Origin: Chrysaora quinquecirrha
Lineage: Eukaryota; Cnidaria; Scyphozoa; Semaeostomeae; Pelagiidae
Direction of reading: 5' to 3'
Length of the DNA stretch: 64,000 bases
Assembly (NCBI GenBank): GCA_014526335.1
Contig: JACTAT010000058.1
Coordinates: forward strand, 224,904 to 288,903
Numbering within the stretch: the first letter of the stretch is position 1; every line of letters starts with the position of its first letter. Under the pieces are notes generated by a model. It saw nothing but the letters and a program-made list of their open reading frames with translations. It ran no database searches and was not told the DNA's origin. Below are positions 1-13,600 of the stretch, one piece after another. Both the position numbers and the translations under genes were made by a program.

Positions 1-51
1 TGAATATGAAAAAAAAAACACACTAAAGAAAAATTCATAACACTACAGGAT

Positions 52-169
52 TGCAATTTTTTGATAAGCAATTTTACTCAGAGCTCAGAACTTTGAGGGC
101 TGAAATGTCTAGAATTTTAAGCAACTTTGAGGGCTGGATAAAAGCCCAATTGCTTATTAAAAAAGTGTA
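52..169. repeat. MITE-like fragment, ATAAGCAA type
   Basis: The segment contains ATAAGCAA, TTAAGCAA and a right end TTGCTTATTAAAAAAGTGTA. This is the same terminal design (ATAAG plus A-run plus GTGTA) as several other elements in the window, with CAA as the variable part. A second fragment of this type lies at 7433-7499. The left end is not clear. Confidence 0.5.
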
Positions 170-271
170 TTCCAAGACCTAGTTTTTCTTATATATTGGT
201 TGCTAATAAAAAAGTGATGACTATCACTGATGACTCAAAATATATTCAAGTATACGTAGTTTTAAAAGACA

Positions 272-613
272 CACCTTTGCAAAGATCTCAAGGCTGAAAA
301 TTCGTAAAAAAATTAAGGAACCTTAAGGAAATATCGAAAACTAAGAATAACATTTTTCAAGAACAAGACGGTTTGTACAAATAAATAACCGAATAACAAC
401 ATGTGTTTCAGCGTCCCCTTCCCCACTTCTCCCCAATAAACCCCATTTAAATCTAAAGTTAGAAAACCATAATGAATTCTCTATTACAATTTGTATTCAA
501 ATATATGTCATGACAAGGAACAGTATAAGGAACTTTGAGCCTCATTTGGTTGAAAAATTAAGGAACTCCAGCCTGAATTAAGACCAAAGGTTCCTTATAA
601 AAAACAACGTGTA
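272..613. mobile_element. MITE-like element, ATAAGGAAC type, copy 1
   Basis: It ends in GGTTCCTTATAAAAAACAACGTGTA and contains several internal TTAAGGAAC motifs. The copy at 6086-6413 is its reverse complement, recognisable from the CTGAAAATTC and TTTGAGCCTCA-like blocks. The left end looks truncated. No coding capacity was seen, so it would be mobilised in trans if it is a DNA transposon derivative. Confidence 0.6.
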
Positions 614-2019
614 TCACCATAATAATCATCGTCTTGATTCAAAACTTACAAAAGTCATTAGACTACTACAGGGTAACTACAGGGTAACTATACCTGATGG
701 CTTAATTCACCCATTATTACCATCATGAAGTTGATCAACTTTGAAGTTGATAGCATTAACTTTGATATAAATGCTCTACCGCATATTAGAAAGTGAGTTG
801 AATTGTTTGTTACGAGAAATGTGCTCTGCGAGAACCAAATTGTGGGTCGGCATTTGCGGGTCGGAAAGTTTTTAATTTATACGCAAGTTCATCTAGCAGA
901 AGGCATAATTGCCCCGACGTCCTTTATTGCTCACTTTTGCAACTGATTTTTAGAATGCTACACTTCGAGCTACACTTGACCACTGTTTGCATCACTTGCT
1001 GGTGGCGCAGAGTCCTTTTCAGCCCATTGCTTGCGAAATTTAGAATGTAACTGCAGGCGAGTTACAAGACACGGTCGCCAGATCCGCAAGGCGCATGCAA
1101 ATTAGGGGATCGAAGCTGTGAAAACACGCAACTATAATAAGCCCCCTCTTATTGCTTCTTTTTTTACATGAAGCCTTCTCGATATCCTTCCTGCTTCATC
1201 GAACCCTTCTTGCTTAAACTACTGCAGTCCCCAATCTGTCTGAGATAAACCTCGTCAGTGCCGAATGTTATCAATGTTTATCCCTTTGAACCCATCTTTT
1301 TACCTGATAACCCCCGTCTGCATCGCATCTCCTGAAAAGCTCCTTCATAGAAAACGTGCTACTTTTCGGACAAGTCAAATCTTGTTTGAAGTACTTCTTC
1401 AGATTCACAACCCACCCCTTCCTTATATTTGATTAAATCACTACAATTTGATAAATTTTTATGATGCACAGTGGATACCAGACGGAATTAAAAATACTGC
1501 ACTCCTTAGAAAGTAATTAAGAAGGGAGGACGTATTAAAATCAATTTAACTAATAACAAAGCTTTGTTTGGAGATATTAACTGTCTACGTTCTAACAGTT
1601 GTAGCTAATTTTCATCCCACTTTTTTAATTGCTCGAGCTGCTTGCCATATAAGCACGATTTGGTATTTCCTCTTAACGACTATGTGAACGAGCAAAGTAC
1701 TGGGAAACTTAGTTTGATAATTACTTGAAAAAACATCACTGGAGACGGAAAGATTTTAGCCTTAATTATTTCAGAGGTCGACTTGAAATCCACTTGCACT
1801 CTTTGAACCCCTGTGTTCTTTCATATACTTCCATAAATACATTATAAGTACATTATACAATTTAGCTACATATGGATAAGAAGGAAATTCGGATGGGTAT
1901 TTTGTATTGAACATGCAATAGGCCCATTTAAAGAGGCCTGGATCGTAGGCGACAATTTTCTGGCAAATGGTAGACATTTCCAGAAAGGGAGTCCTGCTAG
2001 GGTTCTACTTTTCATTTTG
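614..2019. other. No gene recognised
   Basis: AT-rich sequence with only short frames. I see no splice-bounded conserved exon, no RNA gene and no clear repeat here. Confidence 0.5.
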
Positions 2020-2270
2020 AATATTTCTATCATTGCAAACAATTAAGAATTAGGAAGCCGCTACATTCATTCGCAGTCAAAATTCACATCAATTGTATGT
2101 TAGGCATGCATCAAATGTTTCCTCGAGTAGTTGCCAGCTTTGTTCACATACAAGTGTGTCTTATAATATAGTAGTCATGACACTAAATGTGCAGTTGAGG
2201 AACTATTAAGGAACGTTTTTGGTGCTACAACTTGGTCGAAAGAGGTCCAAAAACAAAGAACTTAGGAACA
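2020..2270. repeat. Partial copy of the 5681-6085 MITE
   Basis: The blocks AATTAAGAATTAGGAAGCCG, CATTCATTCGCAGTC, ATGCATCAAATGTTTCCT and GAACTATTAAGGAACG occur in the same order as in the elements at 5681-6085 and 18618-19012. Both termini are missing. Confidence 0.6.
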
Positions 2271-2276
2271 AGAGAG

Positions 2277-2517
2277 AGGGGTGACAGGGTAGTTGTACTA
2301 TGGTCTCGGAGTGGTGGTACCTGGAACCAAATTCTGAAAGCTTTGAAAATGGGTGGACCCTGGTACCTTTATTAATTCATAGAAATGAACTCTTCTTTCG
2401 ACACAGTTGTTAACTTTGATCAAAATTGGGATTACCTGGTACGGCTACCTGCGATTTCTGTGGAACTTGGTACCAAACCTTGTGGTACCGGTACCAAATT
2501 CCCCCTGTCACCCCCCT
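2277..2517. mobile_element. Short element with GGGGTGACAGGG inverted ends and GGTACC motifs
   Basis: The left end reads GGGGTGACAGGG and the right end CCCCCTGTCACCCCC, an imperfect terminal inverted repeat. The interior is rich in GGTACC and GGTACCTGG motifs. A related sequence at 10252-10450 starts GGGGGGTGACAG and has many CCGGTAC motifs. No open frame of note. Confidence 0.5.
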
Positions 2518-2639
2518 CACAAGACCCCGAGGCACAAACTTTCAGGCACGTTTCATTGCGATTGATGCACATGATGAATGGCCTATCCAACACATATTCC
2601 CAAATATTTAATTTGATAAATGTGAGACTCTTTCGATAA

Positions 2640-3454
2640 TTAGTCGTTTGTTCATTATTTTTAGCTTGTATTCCATCGTTACAGTAAAATTCCAGTATTG
2701 CTGTCTATAACTTGATAATTGCAATAAAAACGCCTACAGTTTCCTCTGCATAACTCTAAATTTCATTTCTAAGTTAACTGCTCGATAAATTGTTTGAACC
2801 AGACTTAAGTCGGTCGTTAAAATTTACAGCAGTGCTATCTCTATTCAGGAAATGATTGAGATGGTGTTTTCTCGCGACTTTTTAATGCTGAAGGCAATTG
2901 CTGATAAATTTTTGAAAAAGCAGTGTCGAATTTTGTGGGAGAAGGAAATTGCTCCGGAATTAGGCTGATGAAAGGGGGTACCCCGGTACAGACATGAGTT
3001 AATGGGCGACGGAAGAGAGAAGAGATAAATTGGGGATTTCAAGATGGAAAGTGATGAGTACAGGGGTGAGGCATTCATGGGCTTTCAGATGGGTTGAGGA
3101 ATGAAAGGGGAGCTATCGGAAATGGGGTAAGAATGACATGTGTAAGTGTTTTAAAGAGTGTCTTCAGGTAGACAGGTAAGCCCAAGAGAGAGGCAGTGGA
3201 TGGGGAGAGGTAGAGAGCCTGACTGGGGTACGGATTAGTAAGGTATAAGAGGGAGATATCAGAGGGGTGGTGAAAAGATCAAGAGAGACTTATCAGATGA
3301 CGTTTGGGATCTAAGAAGATATCAAATGTGGCCGTAGAGATTCAAGACAGGTTTAGTCGGATGAGGCAGCAAGAGCAAGCGGGGGGCGCTTATAAGAGGG
3401 TCATCGGGGCACGTTCTGTGTTAATGGCTCAAGATGCTACGGTAGAATCAATGG
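2640..3454. other. No gene recognised
   Basis: A purine-rich stretch from about 2850 to 3300, without a supported exon or RNA gene. Confidence 0.4.
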
Positions 3455-3630
3455 AAGGTGGTGACGGTGAAAGTGAAATAGTGAACTTAGCGACAGTCGC
3501 TGGGACCACATTAGTAGGTAAACAAATTAAGACCTCGACCCTGGCTGCGACGCTACCGTAGCTGGGGCTCGATTTCGAGCTTCTGACACAGCGAGCCAGC
3601 TAGGTTCGGCTACGACGCCACAGCACCTTC
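3455..3630 (-). mobile_element. tRNA-derived SINE, family A copy
   Basis: Read on the minus strand it starts GAAGGTGCTGTGGCG and continues with the blocks shared by the copies at 50293-50440 and 58405-58570: an A-box-like start, AGCTGGCTCG, a B-box-like region and a GAGGTCTTAATT/CTAGCGACTG-type body. It is diverged. Confidence 0.6.
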
Positions 3631-4887
3631 AAGGGAAGCAGACAGTTTTTGAGTGGCAGGGGCATGTTTTTAGTAGAAGGGCCTATTATGAGGCTTGGAG
3701 GGTTGCGGCTGGGAGGGCACCAAATAATTTGCAAAGTCCATTGTCTTCTGGGATAGCTAGATGTTCTTCTATTGCCCCTATTTTCTAAGACTTTTCAGCC
3801 CCCCACCAAATGTTCTTCCTCCTACCCCACTGAGTGGACAGCAGTTTACGATAAAATGGTTTGAGCTATAGAGCCCAACGAAGGCGGGCGGGGTGGTTTT
3901 CATCAAATCTGAATCAGGGAACAAGATACAGTTGTGGCTTAAGTTATTGACGGAGTTTTCTATCATGATCAACGTAAAACAACAAAGAGCTTTCAGGAAA
4001 ACAAAGCTCTAACTGTAACCAATCACTAAAATGTATCTAAAATTGTGGTAAAGTCACAAAAGTAATAGAGAAAATTCTAAATTGCTTTATAACAAAGCTA
4101 AGGAAAAACTACCGAAGCAATAAATTAATTGCTTGCTTATTAAATCGATCACAATCGATCGACCAGTCGCTAAATTAACCATATCCGGATAAGCGTCATT
4201 TGTAGAAGCGGTTTAAGTACTGTAATAAGCAATCATCAATAATCACGGCCCGTCAGCACAATTGATTTGTCATGGACGAGATCTGAACCGATAGGGTTAA
4301 TGCGGGATTAGCCCTAGAGTAGAGAACTTAAGCCGGGCTTATCTCGTTCTAAAGGATTTCAAGGGGCCTCATTAATTCTAGAAAATCCATAGCTTTTCCT
4401 GCTGTCCTTTACGATTTGAAAGGGGGAAATGATAAACTCGAGTTAATGGTCTGCGCTGAAACGTTTCTTTCTATTTGTATATTTAGATACCGGATTTCAC
4501 TGACGGAATAGTAATGTAAGCGGGTATCAGTCGCTTTGTTAGTTATGGTGGTATTACTTGATTGATAAAACATCAAAATTGGGTATTTTTTATTCATGTG
4601 TATGTAATTGCGACGGAAAAACGTGGATGACTTTGCTTGTCAATGCGAGTGTTGGCTACGTTTGGCGGGGGCTTCATGTAATCGTGCATTGTTTTTGTCT
4701 TTTTGGTAATAATGATACAATACACGAATCTTCTCACACTAACACGAAGCAATTCCATAGATCGCATCAAAGATAGCATTTGTTGCAGAATAAGCACGCG
4801 CATTTGTTACCTTTTTGGTGACGGTATATGTTCAAAGGAACGAAAAATCAAAACAAATAAAACCTGTTTCCCAACAAACCTGATTTT
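3631..4887. other. No gene recognised
   Basis: No conserved exon or RNA gene could be seen. Frames are short and lack domain character. Confidence 0.4.
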
Positions 4888-5308
4888 TAGGCCTACTTCA
4901 AACGTCGTGCGAGCGCCGTGCCGTGCTGGCCTTTTTCTGGCACGACACCAGCACGGCATTAGCACGTTTGTCAATGTAGACGTCGTACCAGTGCTTCTTG
5001 CTCCGCTTTCACCACTTTCCAGAGGCTTATGGTGAAGTAACCTCTTTTCCGTTCACCGAATCGGGGCGGAAAGGAAAATGGCGCGATATAGCTCTACACA
5101 TGCTCTCTGCAGCACGGCCACAGCACAGCGTTTGTTTCAACGCCATGCCAAAGCCGTGCTCGCAAACTCAGGCGCGGCAAAGTCGCCGTGCCAGGATTTA
5201 AGCACGGCATAAAAGTCTATAATCTCTTCAGACGTCGTGCTAGTGCCGTACCAGAGTGAAAAATCCTGGCACGGCACGGCGCTGGAACGACGTTTGTAGT
5301 AGGCCTTA
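4888..5308. mobile_element. MITE with about 40-bp inverted ends rich in CGTCGTGC
   Basis: The left end TAGGCCTACTTCAAACGTCG and the reverse complement of the right end (TAAGGCCTACTACAAACGTC) match over about 40 bases and continue into GCGCCGTGCCGTGC. The interior repeats GCACGGC and GTGCC motifs in both orientations. No transposase frame. The terminal TTAAGGCC-like boundary recurs in other elements of the window. Confidence 0.75.
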
Positions 5309-5680
5309 ACCTCATATAGTTGATCATTAACCGAAAATTGCTACTGATGGGGGCATTCTTTTTGTGGTGCTCCTTCTCTACCTTCGGTAGCAGCTAATGA
5401 AAGAGCAGACTTCAGCATCAGATTATGATCGACCTTCTTAATAACACTCTTACAAGAATGGTTCTACGGCGCAGGGGAGGCATGATCCTCTGAAAAATTT
5501 CAGCTAGCCCCTCCCGTCGGCACTTAAACTTCCAGATATTTCCATAAACTGTCGGTCGGCCCTTTTAGGCAACCAACATACCATTTATGCATTTTGCAAA
5601 GAGCTTTGTAATATCTTAAGTAACTCTTCACTTTGAAAACTGCCTTTTGGGTTCACAGAGCAATCGATACAGAGCTGCGG

Positions 5681-6085
5681 TACACGCTTTTTTTTATAAG
5701 GAACCACTTTATAAGGAACCTACATGTAGAAGGCCCGAAAATTTAAAGAACTTATACTACTAAAGAGAAAATCATTAAGGAACTTTTGAATGTTGAATAC
5801 TTTTATCACTGCCAATAATCAAGAATAAGAGAGTCGGTTCCATTCATTTGCAGTCGAAAATCACATAAATTGTACGTTAAGCATGTATCAAATGTTTCTT
5901 TGAGTAGTCTCGAGCTTTGCTCACATACAAATGTCTCTCTTTTATTGTTAAGACCACTGTATGTGCAGTTAAAATTAAGGAACTATTAAGGAACTTTTGG
6001 AACTACAATTGCCTCAAAAGAGGTCCAAAAATAAGGAACTTCAAGAACTAGCCCTTGAGGTAGGTTCCTTATAAAAAAAAGCGTG
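5681..6085. mobile_element. MITE, ATAAGGAAC type, full copy
   Basis: The left end TACACGCTTTTTTTTATAAG and the right end CCTTATAAAAAAAAGCGTGA form a terminal inverted repeat. The inner part carries repeated TTAAGGAAC. It is closely similar along its whole length to 18618-19012, with partial copies at 2020-2270 and, inverted, 22325-22505. Confidence 0.8.
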
Positions 6086-6413
6086 AATGGAAATTTTAAA
6101 GTATGGTATCTGGAGTTTCTTAATTTTTCAGCAAAGTGAGGCTGAGAGTTCGTTATACTGTTCCTTGATGTGAGATATGTTTGAATGCTAATTTTAACAG
6201 CAAATTCAAGAAACTTGCTTCATTTTCTAACTTTGAGTATAATTGGAGTCTTTAGGGGGAGAAAGATGGGAAATACATTGTTATTCTGTTTTTTATTCGT
6301 AAAAACAACTTGCTCTTGAAAAAGTGACTTTTAGTTCCTTAAAGTTTCATAATTTTTTGGGAATTTTCAGCTTTGAGATCCTTTTGAAGGTGTTCCTTAT
6401 AAAAAAACGTGTA
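6086..6413. mobile_element. MITE-like element, ATAAGGAAC type, inverted copy of 272-613
   Basis: It ends in GTTCCTTATAAAAAAACGTG and is the reverse complement of 272-613 over most of its length. Its outer left end abuts the 5681-6085 element, so the two lie back to back. Confidence 0.6.
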
Positions 6414-7432
6414 CTATGTACGAATCTGAAGATGATCTTAATTCTTTGTATTTGATTAAAGATTCACATCACATTCATTAATACATTCACCCCTTATTGA
6501 TATTAGACTTAACATATTCATATGGTATATATTTTAGCATTAGAACATTAATCTCTTTTGACCAAATGACACAGGCCTACGCTGTAGGAACCCTCTAAAT
6601 ACATTCATTTTCAAAATCCATTGGCATTTGGGTGGTCGCGTTTGCGACTGATGTGTAATACGTTACAAATGTAACAATCTCTATAACAGTGCTACTTTTT
6701 ACCACAAGAACTATCAAACGTTGTTAGCACTGCGTTCAAAAGAATCGATAATAGGCTCTTTAGTTAAATCATGGGGTCAAACACAGGGGCGCCCCCACGG
6801 GGTGGACTGGGGCAATTTCCACCACCACTTTTCCCCACTTTTCCCACTTTTCTTTTATCTTATTCGTCTAAATTCGATGGAAGGGCATTGAAACATTAGC
6901 AACAACGAATTAAGATGTGATTTCCTCACAACATCCCGATACTCTAAAGGGCGTGGTCCTAAATATTCACCCCACCAACACAGGACCAGATCGAACACTG
7001 TCGCCGAGTGTAGATGGATTTCTAGAATTCCTGTTTCATTTTGAATCATTGCGCGTGTTCTTCTAAACCAATTCTTACTTTGGTAGCCTTCTTTTTTCGG
7101 AATGTGTGTTTTTCGAAGCCATTCTTCTCAAAACGGCAGGTTTTTGAGCTCTCCAAAACGTTCTGTATCATAAGCAGAAGGTTTCCGAGATTTTCGAGAG
7201 ATCCGCGGTTTGGAGTTTGAACGAGACTGCCATTTTACCAGTTGCCAAAAGATATTCCATGAATGGGTCTGGGGAAGAGGCAAGCAATAATTTTGGCGCG
7301 AAAGTTTTCAGAATTCCAGAATTCATGTTTTGTTTTTTAAAATCATGGATTCTGTTTCTGGAAACTTTCTGTTTCCGAAGGTCAAGATAATTCGCATCTG
7401 CCTCCCGATCTGCCTCGGACCCTGTTTTAGAT
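6414..7432. other. No gene recognised upstream of the secreted-protein exon
   Basis: No domain-bearing frame. A non-coding first exon and the promoter of the gene starting at 7644 could lie here, because its coding exon is preceded by a splice acceptor at 7621-7622. Confidence 0.3.
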
Positions 7433-7499
7433 ACTCAAAATTTAACAAAATCTCAGCCCTAGTTGCTTATTGACCAGTTGCTTATTAAAAACAGTGTAT
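7433..7499. repeat. Fragment of the ATAAGCAA-type MITE
   Basis: TTGCTTATTAAAAACAGTGT repeats the right end seen at 150-169. It also carries CTCAGCCCTAGTTGCTTAT, like the first element. Confidence 0.45.
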
Positions 7500-7643
7500 G
7501 CCTCATGCCAGAACTGAAATTACAGGCTTTTTGCAATACTAAGTTCTCACGCATAGCCATCTACTTATTATAGAGAATTTCTCATGTTTTCTGTTCTAAT
7601 CAAAAGCTTTAATCCTTTGACAGGCTGGAACTGAATAGTGAAA

Positions 7644-10600
7644 ATGGAAATTAAAAGATTTCTACTTCTCACCGTCATATTGGCCGTGATACTTGCAACG
7701 ATAGAAGGGGGAAGAGGCAGGAAAAAACGGAAGAGAAATAAGCACCTTAGGGTAAGATTTTACCTTGACACCCGCGATGCGGGTGAGTTTTTACCTTGAC
7801 ACCCGCGATGCGGGTGAATATTAGTACCAGTTTAGCCTTGGAAAGACAAGATACCACTCAGCTGCCTTTTAACTTGCTGCCTTTTAACTTGCAGTCTTCT
7901 GAACTTTCGCTAGAGTCCGGGGAGGTTGTGGGATGCCATGGGGAGCTAACCTCCCCGGACTCTAGCGAAAGTTCAGAAGACTGCAAGTTAAAAGGCAGCA
8001 AGTTAAAAGGCAGCTGAGTGGTATCTTGTCTTTCCAAGGCTAAACTGGTATTATTATTCACCCGCATCGCGGGTGTCATAGAAACTCACCCGCATCGCGG
8101 GTGTCATAAAAACTCGCCCGCATCGCGGGCGTCAAGTTAAAAAGCTAGTCTGCTTGTAATGGTAAATACAGGGTATTAAACTGTGGACAAAAAAGGAACA
8201 TTATCATCATCATATCATCATCATAGTTATCATCAACTTCAAAATTATCATTATCGCCATCATCAACTATAACATTATAATCATCATTAGAATCATCATC
8301 ATCATCATCATCATTACCATCATCATCATAATCATCATTATAATAATCATAATCATCATCAGGTCATCGCCATCATCATCATCATCATGCCATTAAAATC
8401 ATAATAATAATCATCATCACCATCATCATCATCATAATTATCATTATCTTCATGTCATCAAAATCATCTTCATCAATATCATTATAATATAAAAGCTGAA
8501 GGTCAAATATAAGCCAAATTTTATAAAACAAAACCTTGGGTGGGATAGGTAGTGAGTCAGTGAGTCACGGAGGTTAATGGTATCTCTGACTGTGTTCCAT
8601 CCACTTGAATTCTAATGCATTCCAAGCGCTTTTGTGCCAGCTTAAGACGCAAAATTAGTAGAATTACTGCTGCGTAAATTCTATATCGGAACGATTTTCA
8701 TTTTGTGTGTTTGTGCTCTGAATTTTCAAAGGAACATTAAAGTTGAAACCCGAAAAGTTTATGGCCTCTTAGTAGTGTGTCATATGCATTGAAACAGTAA
8801 AAGACAAAGTATAGCGTGGCGATTTATGGAAATAATCAAAGCAACAACTCTTCTTCAAAACGGAAAGAATATTAGTAAAATTCCAAATGAATAACAGTCT
8901 CCTGGTATCCTTTGACGTCCTTTGACCCTGAAAACGTGAAAACGTACTTACCAAAAACGCGAAACAACCCAAAATTGCCCAAAACCAGCCAAAAGCACTC
9001 AAAACGAACAATAACTTGATGAAAAGCACCCCAAAACCACCCAGAAATGTCCAATTCACCTGGAATCATCTATAAAGCGGCAGAAAATCCTTGAAAATCA
9101 CCAGAAACTCTCGTGTTCTTTGAAACTTCATTCTTAACTCTTAAAATTCTAATTTCGTCTTGGGACATTTGTTGACATAAAAAGCTTTTACATCGCTGGA
9201 GTGGGAAAAGCCTTTTTTGTTCACAACAGTAATGTAGTATTGTATTTGAGCGTGAAGTTGAGAGATAAGACACAATCGCAAGCTGCCAATAAATGTACCG
9301 TTGGGAAAGGTATCCATTGTCTGGAAAGCGTGTTTCATTTTGATATCTTAAAATATCTTGTAAGAAAGACTACATCACAACGAAATCGTAGTAATGTAAT
9401 CGTGAAGGCTCTGCTACGACCAAAATGTCAACATTCGTATTTATGGTCGTGGGATAATCGTACAAAAAGAAATTCTCGCATTTCAAGATTATGCGATAGT
9501 CTTACGACAGTTGAGATTTTGTATGGAATCCAGGCTTTTAAAGCCGCAAGTCATTGAATAAACCCCTGAGAGTTGCACGCAAAAGATTTAATCTGAAAAT
9601 AAGTAACAAAGCGAATTGTTCACGTTTTTGGCCCAAAGGGAAAAGATAATTTACTACACAGCGATGATATTTTGCTAGAATCTGAATATTTTGAGGGTCT
9701 TCTGGCCCTTAATAAATGAAATTAACTATTTTTGGATAATTTTAGGTGGTGTTTTGTGGTTTTAATTCGATCATGGGTCGTTTTGGGTGATTCTGACTGG
9801 CTTTGGATCGTTTTGGGTGGTTCCGCGATTTAGTAAGCACAAAAAACTTTCGCAGGACAAAGAAGCACTGTTCTTGTAGTGAAAAGAACATAATAGACGG
9901 CCGCCATCGAAATCAAAACTTTTTTGAGCCGAGAGAAAATCAAAATTTTAACCAACTTCTAGGTTTCAAAACGCTTAGCAAAATCTTAAAACAGTGTCCG
10001 GCCAGAAACGGGATCGATTGAAAAAAGAAGCGCATCTCTAGGTGGCCTAGGGAAAAAGCCTTTCATGTCCGACCGTTTATAAGGCTCAGTACGGGGAACA
10101 GAACAATGGCCAACCTGATTTGCATTTAAGCATATTAGTAATAGAGAAATGATACAAGCTATTTTCATTTTATTAGGGATGAAACAATTGAAAATCAGAA
10201 TTCATTCGTAGAGGATACATGAAATTTCATTTCATTTTACATTTCATTTTATGGGGGGTGACAGCTTCCCAGTACAAAGCACCCGGTACATGGTACGACA
10301 GGCTAAAAATCGACCCGGTACCGCACAAACGCAATCCGGTACATGGTACACTAAAAAAGTCAATGTTATAACATGCGCTTGTGTGAAAACCGGTACAATA
10401 TCACGAATATTGACCGGTACGCTTGCAAAAAGGCCGGTACACCGTTGCAGTGATCATGACCGTCATCTCCCATATTTAATTAATGCTTGCATCCCTTGTA
10501 CCCTAAAAGTATTCCATGAGTCGTGATTTTCTCTCCTAAGGCCAATCTGATATAGAGTTGATGAGCGGCTCAGAGCTACTCTGAGCATTAGGCCATCCAA

Positions 10601-13600
10601 TTCAATTTTTTATGTGAACGGTTGGCTGACGGTATTAATCGTGAAGAGTGGGGCTTATGTAATGTGTCTACTTGCACCCAATCGACGAGCAGCAGTCCTG
10701 AGCACGTGGTAAAACCAACGTTTTTTGATTGGCGGATCTCAAATTGAAAGAACCTGCTCGTGAATGAGAAATAAAATGACATTGAAATATGGAGCTTACA
10801 GTTTGACTGAATTTTCAAAACATTTTTTTCTGGGTCAAAAATGATCCCAGAGTGATCCGTCTTTTGAAAATCCAAAAAAGACTAACCTTTCGAATTACCT
10901 TAGCTTATACAGATTCGATACTCTGGGTCATGTCAGAAAATAGGTCTTGTAGTCTTTTCACATTTTAATAATTCCCAGGAATCAGGCCGCTGGCAACCTC
11001 GTTCCCAGGGCCAACCGGACTCTACTACGTGAAACTTCTCAGTCCATAATCGACCCGGCTATCGGTCTTGTCTCTTCGCAATTTGATTGGCTGTTGAAAC
11101 AATAGAATCAACAATGCCATTTGATTGGCTGCTCAAATAATAGAATTGATCAAGAGAAGTCACAATTTCACAAAACATCATACCGAAAAAGGCCGAAAAC
11201 TATGTGAAAAAGATGGTATGACACAAAAAATGATGATAAATACTGCACTGTATGTTACCAACAGAATTATTTTCATTTCATTGCTTGGAACAACTGCAAT
11301 CGCAATTTAAACCCTGCTTTGGTGCCTAGGCCAAAATTGCCATTATTTTGGTAAATTTGCTGGGTCCGTTCAAGGGCGACATTTCGGGCCCGTACAATTT
11401 GCCTGCGGAATTTGCTGTTGAAGATTTTAATCAAAACAATGCGAAACATTGCCGTTTTCATCGTTAAAACAACGAAGATGACGTTGTCGCAAGAATGTCG
11501 AATATCAAAACGCGGGAAAACAACTATTGACCAGATCCCTTTCCTGCTTGCAATGCCCTGGCATCCAGCAATTCAATTCAATAGTCAAATTACAATGACT
11601 TGTCTATCGAGTCTATTTGTCACCCGAGACTCGCAAACAACAACAAACATATCTGCCCAACCTGGTTTGCTGATTGTTTCAGACTAAACTCTAGTCTTAA
11701 GTTACTTGTAGTTGTTAGAATCGGTTTCGAGAAGAGTGGGAGGGACACTTAGAGACTCGTGCAGTAAGTCTACTACTTACTACACGATTCTCTAATTTAC
11801 GCTCCCAAACTTTTGATTTGTCACTCCAACAGTTTACACTGATCGATTGTAAAAAATCAACAACAACAACATCGAGCGAAGAAGTCGGACTCATGTAGTG
11901 GGTCTAGTTGCGGCGTTCTATTACTAAACAGCCTAATATACCTAATATATGACTTGGGTGTATATTGAAACAATACACTCTTTTTTTAACGTCATAAGAA
12001 ACTAAGATTTTTGGTCAGTACTCAAAGTTTCTTAGTTTTGGGACAAATTTGGTACTGAAAGTTTCTTAGCAAGTTTCTTAGAATCAAAATTTTAAGTGCC
12101 AAAACGGGCAATTGACACTTAAATTCTACAAATAGAAGAAGCAATACAATTCACGTTTACATCAGCTGTTTTTCTGTCAAAATAGACACTTATGGTGCAA
12201 CAGAAGTTTGTTTTCTCGATGCTTTATTTCTAATTCTAAAGATTCTTGAGACCTGCGAGTTTCTTACCATTTTGGTCGAGTACTGAAAGTTTCTTAACCA
12301 ATATTGATCTCAGTACTGAGTTTCTTATAAATGGGTTTCTTATAAAAAAAATGCATACCTTTCGGGTGAGTGTATGAAGGGAGTGTCAAACGAAAAAAGC
12401 TTTTAAGCATATGCAAAGATGTTTCTCCTCTTTCCCGTAATTTTGAAACTTTTTTCTACTTTAAAAAATCCTTAAAAATCCCTTTGTTCCTTCGGGAATC
12501 TCGTACGTATTTTGAGTAGTGAATTACCATTCGAGACGATCTCTCAGCACCCTGAATGTCTGAGAAAATCCTTACGTTAAACTACAATAAATCCCTGAAA
12601 ATCTCTATAAATTTGCTTGTTATTACTTGCTACATGTCATGTAGACTTCACAAAACGAATGGATCCACCCTCGAGCATTAAACGAAGCATTCTTCCTTGG
12701 CAGTACTGCTTTTTTGAAAGTAACAACTTAAGAATTCGCGAAATTACTTTCTGGAATAAGTTATGTTGTTGATTTGTTTAGTTTCTATCAAAGAGCGGGG
12801 TAAATAGCTTTCGAATAGGTTCCCCTAAACAGCTGCTGGTTGCGATGGTCAAAAAGATTGCATCCAAAACTAAACAGCCGTTTTCTCTATCATCAATTTT
12901 AGAACCCTAAATTTTCTTGTCCTATAAATGGTCGTAAATATTTTACACCTTTCAAAATTACACTCTTTTTCTTATATAAGAACAATTTTATTAGAACACG
13001 AGCCTGGATTTTGCCCAGATTTTAAGAACAAATTAAGAACAAGCTGAGGCTGGCCTTTTAAAAAGCGCTAAGAATATCAGCTAAATATGTAAGCCAGACA
13101 GTCAAACTGAACGTAAAAAGCAAGCAAACAAAGAAATAGACAAGATTGCTGCATTTTCACACAAACCTAGTACCAACCTAGACTTTCATGAAAAAATATA
13201 GATATCTAAGTAACCAAGGAATTAAGAACAGATTAAGAACATTTTCAGGCTCAAAAACGGCAAAATCTTAAGAACAGCCAGCCTCGATCAAAATTTTCTG
13301 GTTCTTATAAAAGAAAAAGAGTGTAATAGCATAAATGAAGATGATAAGATTACAAAAGGAAAGCCATATCATCTCCCTATTCCCCTTGGCGAGTATGTTA
13401 GTCTTTTTCCTCATTCAGGTTAAAAATCCTTCCTCGAACTATTTACTGAAAAATATGGAACAATTCTAAAAAAGTAATTTCTCCGTCTAGAAACACTACA
13501 AGTCCTATTTCTGTATTAGGAAGACGCTGTATTTTTGTTAAACGTTGCCGTCTAGCATTCACCAAAAATAACTGCCGATTTGAGGACCATTTCGATTCGG

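Noticed and set aside
1771..5201. Several 60-110 codon frames in the first 5 kb
   Set aside because: No domain character, no splice logic, and several fall inside MITEs or SINEs.
7796..8079. Two 73-codon frames on opposite strands giving almost the same protein
   Set aside because: A direct consequence of the foldback palindrome. No start context, splice or family support.
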